Assembly (NCBI RefSeq): GCF_003056725.1
Contig: NZ_QBKZ01000001.1
Span: 535,840-599,839 of the forward strand
Source: Mangrovicoccus ximenensis
GTDB lineage: Bacteria > Pseudomonadota > Alphaproteobacteria > Rhodobacterales > Rhodobacteraceae
DNA: 64,000 bases
Reading direction: 5' to 3'
In this document: piece after piece, positions 41,783-50,893 of the stretch
How positions within the stretch are numbered: the first letter of the stretch is position 1
Layout: every line of letters starts with the position of its first letter
Program-made: the position numbers and the translations under genes
Notes under the pieces: generated by a model
The model's database searches: none
What the model saw: only the letters and a program-made list of their open reading frames with translations
Told to the model about the DNA's origin: nothing

Positions 41783-42094
41783 ATGCGCGCACGAATCTAC
41801 CAGCCGGCAAAAACCGCGATGCAGTCGGGTCTGGCGAAGACCAAAACTTGGATTCTCGAATTTCCGTCTGCTTCGGCGCGGGAAGTCGATCCTCTGATGG
41901 GCTGGACTTCGTCTTCGGATACCCAGGCACAGGTCCGGCTGAGCTTCGACAGCAAGGAAGCGGCGCTGGCCTATGCAGAAGCAAAGGGGCTGGAGGTTCA
42001 GGTGAGCGAGCCGCACAAGCGCAAGCCGAATGTGCGCCCCCGCGGCTATGGCGAGAATTTCGCGCCCGACCGCCGCGGCGCATGGACCCATTGA
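41783..42094 (+). CDS. NDUFS4-type respiratory complex I accessory subunit
   Basis: 103 residues beginning [20 protein letters not shown], then [22 protein letters not shown] and [19 protein letters not shown], the ETC complex I subunit family (18-kDa subunit) found in mitochondria and alphaproteobacteria. It sits on the peripheral arm of NADH dehydrogenase. Of two adjacent ATGs, 41783 has the better spacing from GGAGG. Confidence 0.88.
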   Translation: MRARIYQPAKTAMQSGLAKTKTWILEFPSASAREVDPLMGWTSSSDTQAQVRLSFDSKEAALAYAEAKGLEVQVSEPHKRKPNVRPRGYGENFAPDRRGAWTH

Positions 42095-42228
42095 TGCTGT
42101 AGATCGGGGCAAAGTTGTCTCCACATTGCCTGAAATACTAAGTGACTTCAATGGGTTATTCTCGGTCACTTCCGACTGGGAGCAAAGATCCCGCGAAAAT
42201 CCGGGTAAGATCCCGCGAAGTTTTGGAA

Positions 42229-42258
42229 ATAAAAAAAGGAAAAACCCGCCGAAGCGGG
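42229..42258 (-). terminator. Rho-independent terminator for the tni remnant
   Basis: On the minus strand, CCCGC and GCGGG arms around TTCG are followed by TTTTTCCTTTTTTT. It lies 28 bases past the tniQ stop. Confidence 0.85.
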
Positions 42259-42285
42259 CTTGATCATCCGTTCTGCGGGGAAGGA

Positions 42286-43742
42286 TCAGGCTGCAGACTT
42301 CGTGGCAACCAAGGGCCGGACCTCGACGAGAATGGACCCGATCCCGGTCCTGTCGGATGTCGGACCGCCGGGATCTTGCCTTCGATAATGTCGATGAACA
42401 GGCGTTCGAACCGGCCCGCGCCACGCTGGCACTCGTAGGAGATGGGGTGAAAGCCTTCGTCGTTCGAAGGCTGCAACATCGGCAAGCAGGCTATCTTCTT
42501 CAAGAGGTCGTCTAGGTGGGAGCGGGCGAAGACGACGTGGCGGACCGATCCGCGGCCGGACCTCGGAACCAAGGGCAACACGATACCTTCGCGATACAGG
42601 ATTTCGACTTGCCGCTTTGTCGTCCCCAGGTAATCCGGGAGATCTCGCAGGGGAACGGCCGTCTGAAACGCTTCGATGAGCGGGACGCTTGTTGCTGCGT
42701 CAAACACCATGTTCCCGCTTTCGACCTCAGTCGCCTCATCCGGGATTTCACCAAGTTTCTTGAGGAGGCGCGCGAGTCGCGACCGATCGATGCCAACCGC
42801 ATCGGAGAGGCTGTAGAGGGTGTGGAATCGCCGCTCGGTGATCTCGACACCGAGGACCGTCGTGCCGGGTTCCACAGCCGAATGCTTCACGATGTGGTCG
42901 CGCAAGATATCACGGATCGGGCCGGATGGAGTTGGCCCGGCGGTCGAGCCAATCGAAAAGCCGACCGTAATAGGCGAGAGGCCCAGCCTGCACCGCCGTG
43001 GCAGGAGACGTCCGGCGGATTGTGTCCACCGCTTCCGGTCCCTCGCTGTAGATGGAAAACCCGATGTCGGTGGCCTCTTCGGACTCGGCGGAAGACAGTT
43101 TCGTCAGGGTTACTTTGTGGCCGTACTGCAAGATGCCACCGATCATCTCGGAGGCCGCCAGAACCTGCTCCAGCGTCTGGCTTGCCATCCAGTGGGGCTC
43201 CGAGACACCACCCCCATGAACGCGGCCGCGGAGCCACGAGAGGTACTCTGGGGCTTCAGCATCAGGCTCCTGCACTGTTGCCAGGGGCACGTCGTTCAAT
43301 GCGACCCGAAGACTCGTCCCAGTGCCCTCGGGTGTCGATGACAACCACAGTCCGTGCCGGTCGCAGCGATGAATGTGACGGAAGCCCCACATCAGGCGGA
43401 AACGCCACTCGGTGGGGCCGCCGTCTTCCGCGAGGCAGGCGGGGCAGTAGCATTTCGCCTGCGGCGTCAGGAAGGTCTTCGAGATCGCTTCCCCGCGGAA
43501 CGTGCCGCCCCGCGGGAAAACGCGAATGGCATTTCGTTGCAAATCGGGCAATGCGTGCCCGGTGGCTTCGGCGAACTGTGTGATGGCTTCGGGCCGCCCG
43601 GCCTGAAATGCTCGTGGTGGATCCCGCAGTCACGCAGAAGCTGCTCCATGCCGCGGCCGGTATGGAACACCGACAGACGGTCGGCGTAGGAGGTCAGGGT
43701 CTCTGTCGGGTCGAACTGAAGTATGGGACGCAACATTGTCAT
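42286..43742 (-). pseudogene. tniQ: TniQ-family transposition protein with three frameshifts
   Basis: The product starts MTMLRPILQFDPTETLTSYA and continues through CYCPACLAEDGGPTEWRFRL with the zinc-binding HRCDRHGLWL, YGRLFDWLDRRANSI, DILRDHIVKHSAVEPGTTV and [16 protein letters not shown] to a final [11 protein letters not shown]. Following this chain requires frame changes at about 43603, 42908 and 42350. TniQ/TnsD proteins choose the target site in Tn5053/Tn7-like elements. Its ATG overlaps the tniB stop (ATGA). Broken, or mis-sequenced at three points. Confidence 0.75.
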
Positions 43743-44555
43743 GCCTGCCATCCGATGGCTTCCAGTTCCCGCTTCACGGTCCCCCATTCGGCCGCATGAA
43801 AGGGGGTCATGTCGGCACCCTTCCGATCCTTGCGATAGACGGCTTCGGCGCGTTCAAGCGACAGCATTGGACGCCGCCGGGTGACTGCATCATGCAGGAT
43901 CGCCTTGGCCAGTGAGACGCTCCGTCCGATCTGTCCATTCCTGGCAAACAGGATGCGGTCAACGAAGGCGTCCTCCTCGGAGACTTCGATGCCGAGAACC
44001 TCCGCGGACTTTCGGAAATTCGTGGCAAAGATTTTGGTTTCTCGGCTTCCGGGGCGAATGTCGTCGAGGTCCAGCTCCTGAAGGCGACGGTAGGTTTCTC
44101 CCGAAGTTTCCGAGAGGATGGCTTCGCGCAGGTCTGCCACCCCGGCGATGATGAGGGATACGCCGCCCGCCGACTGGAGAATGTGCTTCATGGACTGGAT
44201 CGCACCAAGCTTGTCGCGACCGGCCCCGGGGCGAAACAGGTGGTGGCACTCATCAATCACCACAAGCTGGACGCCGACTAGGGACAGGCGATGCATGACC
44301 ATTTCCCAAGCATCTGCAGAGCGGAGCTTGGCATCGACGCGCTGATACCCTGTCGCGGCGAGGCCTGGATGGCATTCGCCGGGCAGGGCTCCGCCCGTCC
44401 GGCCCTCCGGGGCTCCGACCGGTCCTTCCCCAAACTGTCCGCGGGGACAGTTGCCTCCTGCGGAGGACCGGAGTGACCCCCGCCGGAGGATTTGCCGCTG
44501 GCGCGGACCGGCCCGACCTCCCCCGGACGATTTCCTGGGCCTCCTCATACGCCAT
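43739..44555 (-). pseudogene. tniB: TniB-like AAA ATPase missing its Walker A region
   Basis: From RVDAKLRSADAWEMV onward the protein is a normal TniB with Walker B LVVIDECHHLF and later IAGVADLREAIL. The N-terminal third, where the P-loop should be, is replaced by a GC-rich out-of-frame stretch containing an AACTGTCC palindrome. A short in-register piece, MAYEEAQEIV, survives near 44555. No tniA follows upstream. Confidence 0.7.
44433..44452 (+). repeat. GTCC...GGAC palindrome in tniB
   Basis: AACTGTCC and GGACAGTT arms around GCGG, the same design as the inserts in the IS110 copies at 16654 and 18268. Confidence 0.6.
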
Positions 44556-44569
44556 AGGCCTGCTGGCGG

Positions 44570-44690
44570 CCGCGACGCCCGGACGGCACCGCGTCCCATT
44601 GCATCGAGCGATCGGACCAGACGGTCAGCGATCCACGCTGCTTCAGCGCCTGGTTATGCACTTGCCAGTTGGTGGTCTTGCAGGTCGGCT
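44570..44690 (-). pseudogene. IS5-family transposase N-terminal stump
   Basis: Minus-strand frame reads KTTNWQVHNQALKQRGSLTV and WDAVPSGRRGRQQAY, the N-terminal domain of an IS5-type transposase, then stops at the tniB junction. Confidence 0.6.
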
Positions 44691-44754
44691 CCGGCGGTCT
44701 GCTAATCGCCGCCGGCTATCATGCTGGATTCGCGCAGTGAATCCCCAGCCGCAT

Positions 44755-45027
44755 CTACGCAACAAGGCTTCCACGCGCAGCTTCCAGCGACAGGCGGCGC
44801 ATGTCTCCCAACAGCGCGTCCCGGCGCTTGCGGGCTTCGGGCAGGGAGCGGGTCGTTAGGCCGCGTTTGATCTCCTTGCCGAGCAGCTTGCCGTCCCACG
44901 GCTTGGGCATGCCGATCAGATGCGGCGGCGTGAGCATCCTGAAGACCCATGACTTGCCGGGTCCCCGCGGCTGGGTGAGGTACTGCATATCGTCCTGATC
45001 CACCGTTTTGTGGTCCATAATGGACAA
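44755..45027 (-). pseudogene. tyrosine integrase N-terminal fragment next to tRNA-Arg
   Basis: 90 codons with MQYLTQPRGPGKSWVFRMLT and KEIKRGLTTRSLPEARKRRD, the N-terminal (DUF6538-like, arm-binding) part of many island integrases. The catalytic domain is absent. Its start lies 55 bases from the 3' end of the tRNA gene, the classic position of an island integrase. Confidence 0.7.
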
Positions 45028-45082
45028 CGCCTTGATGGATGTTATGCGGATTTCTTGTTGAATATCAGCATCTTGCGGAAAA

Positions 45083-45159
45083 TGGCGACCCCTTCAGGAC
45101 TCGAACCTGAAACCGCGGACTTAGAAGGACCGTGCTCTATCCAGTTGAGCTAAGGGGCC
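45083..45159 (-). tRNA. tRNA-Arg (anticodon TCT)
   Basis: A complete cloverleaf: acceptor GGCCCCT pairs with AGGGGTC, the D stem is GCTC/GAGC, the anticodon loop CTTCTAA gives TCT, the T arm has TTCGAGT, and CCA is encoded. The anticodon stem has one T-T mismatch. It decodes AGA. It is the attachment site for the truncated integrase island. Confidence 0.93.
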
Positions 45160-45226
45160 GTATGCCCTTCGTTACACCAGCCGCCATGACGGGGCCAAGC
45201 CGATTCTTCCCGTTCCGGGACCCGGG

Positions 45227-45988
45227 TTAGCGGCCGCAGGCCGCGAGCAGAGGCGCTTCCGGAACGGCGCTGTCTTCGGGCTGGTTGGTGAAGCTAAGGC
45301 AGGCCCTGGCCGCATCGACCCAGTATTCCTTCAGGTCGACCGCCTCGCCGTCGCCGGTCTCGATCAGCGCCATCGTGTGCAGCACCGGGCCCGGATCGAC
45401 CTGGCCGAGCCGCCCGGCCATGGCGGGGTCGGGCGGATCGACGCAGACCCGCACGCTGCGCATTGCCGGGGCCGCCACGCCGCAGCGTTCCAGCACGCCG
45501 CGCATCGACAGCTGGCCTTCCAGCACGTCCGAAATGCCGGGCAACCGGTGCTCGGCCAGAAGGTCCCGGCACAGGCAGAACGGATTTCCGTCGACCAGGA
45601 GCAGGGTCTCGTAGCACAGCAGTTCCTGATCGGGGGCGCATCTCAGGGCGGCCGCCTCGGCGCCGCTTGCCCCGCGGCGCCAGAGCCTTTCGCGGCGCCG
45701 CTCCAGCACATGCCCGGCACGGGCCAGATGGTCCGGCAGGTCCAGCCCGCCGGTGATCGGCAGGGTGATCGGGCGGGGCTTCACGAAGATGCCCGAGCCG
45801 CGCTGGCTGCGGACCAGACCGGCCTCTGCCAGTGCCGCGACCGCCCGGCGCAGGGTGTGGCGGTTGACGCCGAAGCGGCGGGCAAGGTCGGTCTCGGTCG
45901 GCAGCTTCTCGCCCGGCCGGTAGCGTCCGGCAAGAATCTCCGCCTTCAGCTCCTCGGCGATCCCGCTCCAGATGCTTGTCCTGCCCAT
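45227..45988 (-). CDS. phnF: GntR/HutC-family transcriptional regulator, PhnF-like
   Basis: 253 residues: a winged helix-turn-helix at about 10-75 (AEILAGRYRPGEKLPTETDL, RRFGVNRHTLRRAVAALAEA) and a UTRA ligand-binding domain behind it. Best resemblance is to PhnF, the repressor of phosphonate genes, but no phn genes are in the window, so the ligand is unproven. It lies just outside the tRNA-Arg island. Confidence 0.78.
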   Translation of the reverse strand: MGRTSIWSGIAEELKAEILAGRYRPGEKLPTETDLARRFGVNRHTLRRAVAALAEAGLVRSQRGSGIFVKPRPITLPITGGLDLPDHLARAGHVLERRRERLWRRGASGAEAAALRCAPDQELLCYETLLLVDGNPFCLCRDLLAEHRLPGISDVLEGQLSMRGVLERCGVAAPAMRSVRVCVDPPDPAMAGRLGQVDPGPVLHTMALIETGDGEAVDLKEYWVDAARACLSFTNQPEDSAVPEAPLLAACGR

Positions 45989-46081
45989 GCAAAATTCCAG
46001 CCCGAAGCTGCTCCCCGAAACCCCCGGAACTCATGGGTTCCGCCCCCTGATCCCAAGTAGCATGCCGCGCAGGCGGGGTCC

Positions 46082-47023
46082 TTGCGACAAGTCAACCCCA
46101 GGCGCCCAATGCCTGCCTCGGCGGCCCAGGCACGGATAACGGAGGTGCATTGGGAGCGGTGCCGCCTGCTCCCGAAGGGCGCTCTCCCCGGGATTTGGGC
46201 GCGAGCCGGCACTGACCTTTCCCCCGGTTCCCGGACTGGGGCGATATTCACACTGGCCGGCGATGTCTGCGTGCGCGGAGCGGAGGCCGCCGCCCCGGAC
46301 ATGATGCTGGCAGGCGACAGCCATGCCGGCGCGCTGGCACAGGGCTTCTTCGAGGCGGCCGCCACGGCGGGGCGCGCCGGCTACCAGTACAGCTCGAACG
46401 GCTTCCGTCCCCTGCCGGGACTGGAGCAGCGCGGCGATCCGCAATGGGGCCGGCAAAGCGATGCCTTCACGGCCTTCCTGCGCGACCATCCCGGCATCCG
46501 CACCGTCTATCTTGCCGTCTACTGGCAGCACCAGGTCTCGGGCTCCACCTACCGCCACAGCGGCGATGTCTGGACCGATGCCGACTATGACGGATCCGGA
46601 ACCGCCTACAACCCCGTGGCCATGGCCAACGGCTTGGCCCGGCTGGCCGGGATGTTCCCCGACCGCCAGTTCGTCCTGCTCGACGATGTCCCCACCGGGC
46701 ACATGCAGGACCTGCGGACCGCGGTCCGCGCGATCCGCTTCGGCCATGTGGACGACTGGTCCCGGACCGGAATCGGCGCCGGGGAGGAAAGCGCGCAGCG
46801 CGCGCTCTACGAACCGGTCCTGACCGCCGTGGCGGCGGCGCATGCCAATGTCACCTACCAGCCGGTCTTCGCCGGGCTGTGCGGCGAACGCACATGCCCG
46901 CTTTTCGACGGGACGACTCCCCTGTACCGCGACGGCGACCATCTCGGTCCGGCCGGATCGCTCCGGATGGCCCCGGTGCTTCTCGAACTGCTGTTCCGCA
47001 AGGCAGACGCCGCCGCGCCGTGA
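46082..47023 (+). pseudogene. SGNH domain, probably the 3' part of an OafA/YrhL acyltransferase
   Basis: LAGDSHAGALAQGFF carries the SGNH block I serine and the C-terminal DGDHLGPAGS supplies the Asp/His pair. In OafA-type O-acetyltransferases this domain follows about ten membrane helices, which are missing here. The first 60 residues (46082-46260) look unlike any known start. It may still fold as a free SGNH esterase. Placement before glycosyltransferases suggests a role in acetylating a surface polysaccharide. Confidence 0.6.
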
Positions 47024-47134
47024 GGCATCGCGTGCCTGCAGGCACTTGCCCCTACGAAGCTTTTGCCATCGGCAGGACATGTTAACCCCATCGTGCTAAC
47101 GCGGAGCGATTTAGAGAGAATCGGGAGAGCCCCC

Positions 47135-48373
47135 ATGGATGGCCAGTTCACAGAGATGCCCCGCCTGGAGGCCGCGCAGGCAAGCAAACCCCTCGAGGGC
47201 CGCAAGGTCCTCATCATCGTCGAGAACCTGCCCCTGCCCTTCGACCGCCGGGTCTGGCACGAAAGCCGCACCCTGACCGCGGCAGGCGCCCAGGTGGCGG
47301 TGATTTGTCCGACCGGCAAGGGCTACGAGGCGCCCTATGAGGAAATCGACGGGGTCCACATCTACCGCCACAAGCTGCCTCTCGATGCCAAGGGGGCCAG
47401 CGGATACCTCCTGGAATACGGCGCAGCGCTCTGGCACGAGACCCGGCTCGCCTGGAAGATCCTCGGGAAACACGGGTTCGACACCATCCAGGGCTGCAAC
47501 CCGCCGGACCTGATCTTCCTGATCGCCTGGCAGTTCAAGCTCCTGGGCAAGCGCTACATCTTCGACCATCACGACATCAATCCCGAGCTCTACGAGGCCA
47601 AGTTCAACAAGCGCGGCTTCTTCTGGAAGCTGATGGTGCTGTTCGAGCGGCTGAACTTCTGGACCGCGGACGTGGTGATTTCCACCAACCAGTCCTACCG
47701 CCAGATCGCGATGGAACGCGGCAAGAAGAAGCCGGAGGACATTTTCGTGGTGCGTTCGGGGCCGGACCTGAACCGGCTGCACATCATGCCCCCGAACCCG
47801 GAGTGGAAGAACGGCCGCGAGGCCATGGTCGGCTATGTCGGCGTGATGGGCGACCAGGAGGGCATCGACCTGCTGCTGGAGGCCGCGCGCGAGATCGTCT
47901 TCGACCGCGGCCGCGACGTGCAGTTCGTGCTGGTGGGCGGCGGACCGGCGCTCGGCGACCTGAAGGCGCTGACCGCCAAGCTGGGGCTCGAGGACCATGT
48001 CACTTTCACCGGCCGGGCGCCGGACGCGGAGCTCTTCGAAGTGCTGAGTTCGGCAGATGTCTGCGTGAACCCGGACCGGGTGAACCCGATGAACGACAAG
48101 TCGACGATGAACAAAATCCTCGAATACATGGCGTTCTCGAAGCCCATCGTGCAGTTCGAGGTCACCGAGGGGCGCTACTCGGCGGAAGACGCCTCGCTCT
48201 ATGCAGCGCCCAACGACACCTCCGACATGGCCGGCAAGATCCTGGCGCTGATCGACGATCCGGAACGCGCCGCCGAAATGGGACGGACCGGCCGCGCCCG
48301 CGTCGAGAGCGAGCTGAGCTGGGACTATCAGGTGGATTCGCTGATCAGCGCCTATCAGCGCGCCGCAGGCTGA
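47135..48373 (+). CDS. GT4-family glycosyltransferase
   Basis: 412 residues. An N-terminal GT-B domain (NLPLPFDRRVWHESRTLTA) and a C-terminal donor-binding domain with VGYVGVMGDQEGIDLLLEAA and the E-x7-E region near KILEYMAFSKPIVQFEVTEG. Adds a sugar to a lipid-linked intermediate on the cytoplasmic face. ATG 47135 has GGGAGAG 6 bases upstream. Confidence 0.87.
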   Translation: MDGQFTEMPRLEAAQASKPLEGRKVLIIVENLPLPFDRRVWHESRTLTAAGAQVAVICPTGKGYEAPYEEIDGVHIYRHKLPLDAKGASGYLLEYGAALWHETRLAWKILGKHGFDTIQGCNPPDLIFLIAWQFKLLGKRYIFDHHDINPELYEAKFNKRGFFWKLMVLFERLNFWTADVVISTNQSYRQIAMERGKKKPEDIFVVRSGPDLNRLHIMPPNPEWKNGREAMVGYVGVMGDQEGIDLLLEAAREIVFDRGRDVQFVLVGGGPALGDLKALTAKLGLEDHVTFTGRAPDAELFEVLSSADVCVNPDRVNPMNDKSTMNKILEYMAFSKPIVQFEVTEGRYSAEDASLYAAPNDTSDMAGKILALIDDPERAAEMGRTGRARVESELSWDYQVDSLISAYQRAAG

Positions 48374-48378
48374 AACAG

Positions 48379-48408
48379 GGCGGCGGAACATCGTGCGCCG
48401 CCGCCTTT
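48379..48408. terminator. hairpin between convergent glycosyltransferase genes
   Basis: Perfect arms GGCGGCGG and CCGCCGCC around an 11-base loop, then TTT on the plus strand, just after the GT4 stop. Confidence 0.65.
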
Positions 48409-48419
48409 CCAGACGCAGT

Positions 48420-49310
48420 TCACGCGCCCCGGAGCGCCTGGCCCACCATCCACAGCGCCCGCGCGCTGCGCAGCCTCAGCAGCGTCACCGCGGCACGGCG
48501 CCTTTCGGTGCCGTCCCTCAGCTTCTGCGATCCGAGAACCTTCGGCAGATGCGCCGGCCCCGAGACCGCCACTGCCAATGCCCGCAGCGCCCATTTCGAG
48601 CGGGCCGCCGCAGAAGTCCCGTTGCGATGGAACCCTTCGAGGGTGGTGCGCCGCCATTTTTTCGCCAGCGCCGGCCAGTCCTGCCGGGTCGGATGCGGCA
48701 CGGCCAGTTCGCCGCGATAGACGAGGGCATGGCCTTTTGCCCTGGCACGGAAACACCAATCCATGTCCTCCGACAGGCCCACGACCATCGGCCCGGTCCG
48801 TTCGAACACCGCCCGCGAGGTCACCAGGTTCGCCGTGACCGAGAAGCCCTTCTCCTCGATGTAGCTTTTCTGCCAGAAGGCGAAGACCGTCTCGAAGGCC
48901 TCTGCCCCCGAACGCGGGGACGGGGTCTCGTCGAAGGTGTCGATCCGCCCGCCGATCACGTCCGCGCTGCCCGCCAGCCTCCGCGCCGTTGCCAGCCAGT
49001 CCGGACCCGGCACGCAATCGCTGTCGAGGAAAGCCAGATGGGGGGCACTGGTCTCGGCCACGCCGCGGTTGCGCGCGGCAGCCGCGCCTTTCATGGATTC
49101 CGTAACGAAACGTGCCCAGGGGCAGCCTGCCTTCAGCGCGCCCAGATCGGCAGGACTGTCATTGTCGACAACCACCACTTCGACGGCCGCCCCCGCATCG
49201 GCCGCCTGCGGTGCCAGGGCGCCAAGACATTTCCCGAGCCGGGCAAGATCGTTGTAATGCGGGATGACCACGGCCAGTTCGGGCGGGGTCGCGGGGGAGG
49301 AGTCGGTCAT
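48420..49310 (-). CDS. GT2-family glycosyltransferase
   Basis: 296 residues of GT-A fold: VVIPHYNDLARLGKCLGAL start, AAARNRGV, and the metal-binding DxD as FLDSDCVPG; EDMDWCFRARAKGH lies near the acceptor site. Start ATG 49310 is the family start; a GTG 54 bases upstream would add a proline-rich leader. It faces away from the GT2 gene at 49.5 kb. Confidence 0.82.
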   Translation of the reverse strand: MTDSSPATPPELAVVIPHYNDLARLGKCLGALAPQAADAGAAVEVVVVDNDSPADLGALKAGCPWARFVTESMKGAAAARNRGVAETSAPHLAFLDSDCVPGPDWLATARRLAGSADVIGGRIDTFDETPSPRSGAEAFETVFAFWQKSYIEEKGFSVTANLVTSRAVFERTGPMVVGLSEDMDWCFRARAKGHALVYRGELAVPHPTRQDWPALAKKWRRTTLEGFHRNGTSAAARSKWALRALAVAVSGPAHLPKVLGSQKLRDGTERRRAAVTLLRLRSARALWMVGQALRGA

Positions 49311-49494
49311 CGGGTTCTCGGAAATCTCCGCCGGGACAGGGACCGGCGCGGCAGGGTTGCACACAGGGGCAATCTGTCAAATCCCGTTCCCGCGGCAAAC
49401 CCCCCATTATGCCGCCGACATTCCCCGCAGCCCGTGGTCAGATGTCCCCGCCAACCGCCGGGGCGGGTCAGCGGACAAGTGCAAGGGACAAGAG

Positions 49495-50559
49495 ATGGAC
49501 GAGATTTCCGTCGGCGTGGTGATCGTAGCCTTCAATTCCGGCCAGGAAGCAGTCGACTGTGCCGAGTCGGTGCTGTCGGCCGCGCGGGCCGCCGGGCTGG
49601 GGCTGAGGGTCGTCGTGGTCGACAATGCCTCTGCCGACGACACGGTGGCGCGGCTGCGCGGCTGGGCCTCGGGCCAGGTGCCCTATGCGCCGGGCACGCC
49701 CCTGCCCTTCCCCATCGCGCCGCTGCCCAAGCCCCTCGCCCTGCCCGAGGGCGGACCCGGCATGGCCCCGGTGGAGGAGGCGCCGGTGGCGCTGATCCAT
49801 TCCGGTGCCAACCGCGGCTTCGCCGGCGGGGTGAATGCCGGGCTCGCCTATCTGGCACAGTTTCCCGCCATCCGCCACATGTGGGTCCTGAACCCCGACA
49901 GCGTGGTGCCGCCCGAGTCGCTCGCGGCGCTCAGGACGCGGCTCGAGGAGGGCGGAACCTACGGGCTGATGGGCGGAAGGGTCACCTATCTCGATCCGCC
50001 GGACATGATCCAGATAGACGGCGGCGGGCGGGTGGACCCGCGCACCGGAGTCACCGCCAACGCCAATCTGGGCGCCTCCCATGCCGCCACCCCGTCCCCC
50101 CGGACGGAGGAAATGGATTTCATCATGGGCGCCAATGTCATCGCCAGCCGCGCCTTCTACGACCGGGTCGGCCCGATGCGCGAGGACTACTTCCTCTATT
50201 ACGAGGAGGTGGACTGGGCGATGCGCCGCGGCGACCTGCCGCTCGCCTATTGCGAGGGCCTGCGGGTATACCACCTGGCCGGAACCTCGATCGGTTCTCC
50301 GACGCTTGCGAAGCTGGCCTCGCCCTTCTCGCTCTATTTCAAGCATCGCGGGCGGATGAAGTTCGTGCGCCGCTTCCTGCCCCGGGCCAGGGCAACGGCC
50401 TATGCCTATACGCTGGCCTATGCGGCGCGCTGCCTGATCCGCGACCGCCAGCCGACGGCGGCCCTGGCCGTTCTGCGCGGTGCATTCGGACTGCCTGCCC
50501 CCCGGGCGATCCGCGACCGGCTCGCTCCCGAAGCCTGCCGCATCGCCTTCGGCAAGTGA
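49495..50559 (+). CDS. GT2-family glycosyltransferase, rhamnosyltransferase-like
   Basis: 354 residues. VVIVAFNSGQEAVDCAESVL, HSGANRGFAGGVNAGLAYL, the DxD equivalent NPDS and YYEEVDWAMRRGDLP place it in the rhamnosyl/other-sugar transferase branch of GT2. Start ATG 49495 has AGGGA upstream. Residues 60-95 are a proline-rich insertion not usual for the family. Confidence 0.85.
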   Translation: MDEISVGVVIVAFNSGQEAVDCAESVLSAARAAGLGLRVVVVDNASADDTVARLRGWASGQVPYAPGTPLPFPIAPLPKPLALPEGGPGMAPVEEAPVALIHSGANRGFAGGVNAGLAYLAQFPAIRHMWVLNPDSVVPPESLAALRTRLEEGGTYGLMGGRVTYLDPPDMIQIDGGGRVDPRTGVTANANLGASHAATPSPRTEEMDFIMGANVIASRAFYDRVGPMREDYFLYYEEVDWAMRRGDLPLAYCEGLRVYHLAGTSIGSPTLAKLASPFSLYFKHRGRMKFVRRFLPRARATAYAYTLAYAARCLIRDRQPTAALAVLRGAFGLPAPRAIRDRLAPEACRIAFGK

Positions 50560-50893
50560 ACGCTCCCGCTTGGTGCAGATGCCGGGCCTCTGGCTGCAAG
50601 GCCCCGAACGCAGGGAACGCCCATGCGGCAAGCCTTGCCTTTGAGGGAGGCTCTCAACGGCAAGGCAGCCCGGGGGATTGCCGGAACGCCGCCCGCGTGC
50701 GCAGTCCGGTCCCGGCGGCAGGCCACGGCACGGGGCCGCGCGCCGATCTGACGCTCCGGGGGGAATTGCCCGCAGGTGCGTTCCGCAGCTACATGATTTG
50801 TGCGCTTCGCCCGCCGCAAGCCGTATCCGGCCCTGCCGTTCCGACAGACCATTGCCCGGCCGGATTGCCGCGCCGTACCGAGGGAGCCCCCAG
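50560..50893. other. 334-base gap before the Wzy-like gene
   Basis: No supported gene. The frame of the following gene is open through this region but has no family-like residues. It likely holds a promoter or a long leader. Confidence 0.4.

Noticed and set aside
41324..42424. A 370-codon in-frame N-terminal extension of uvrB
   Set aside because: No family resemblance upstream of the standard UvrB start, and it would overlap the NDUFS4-like gene.
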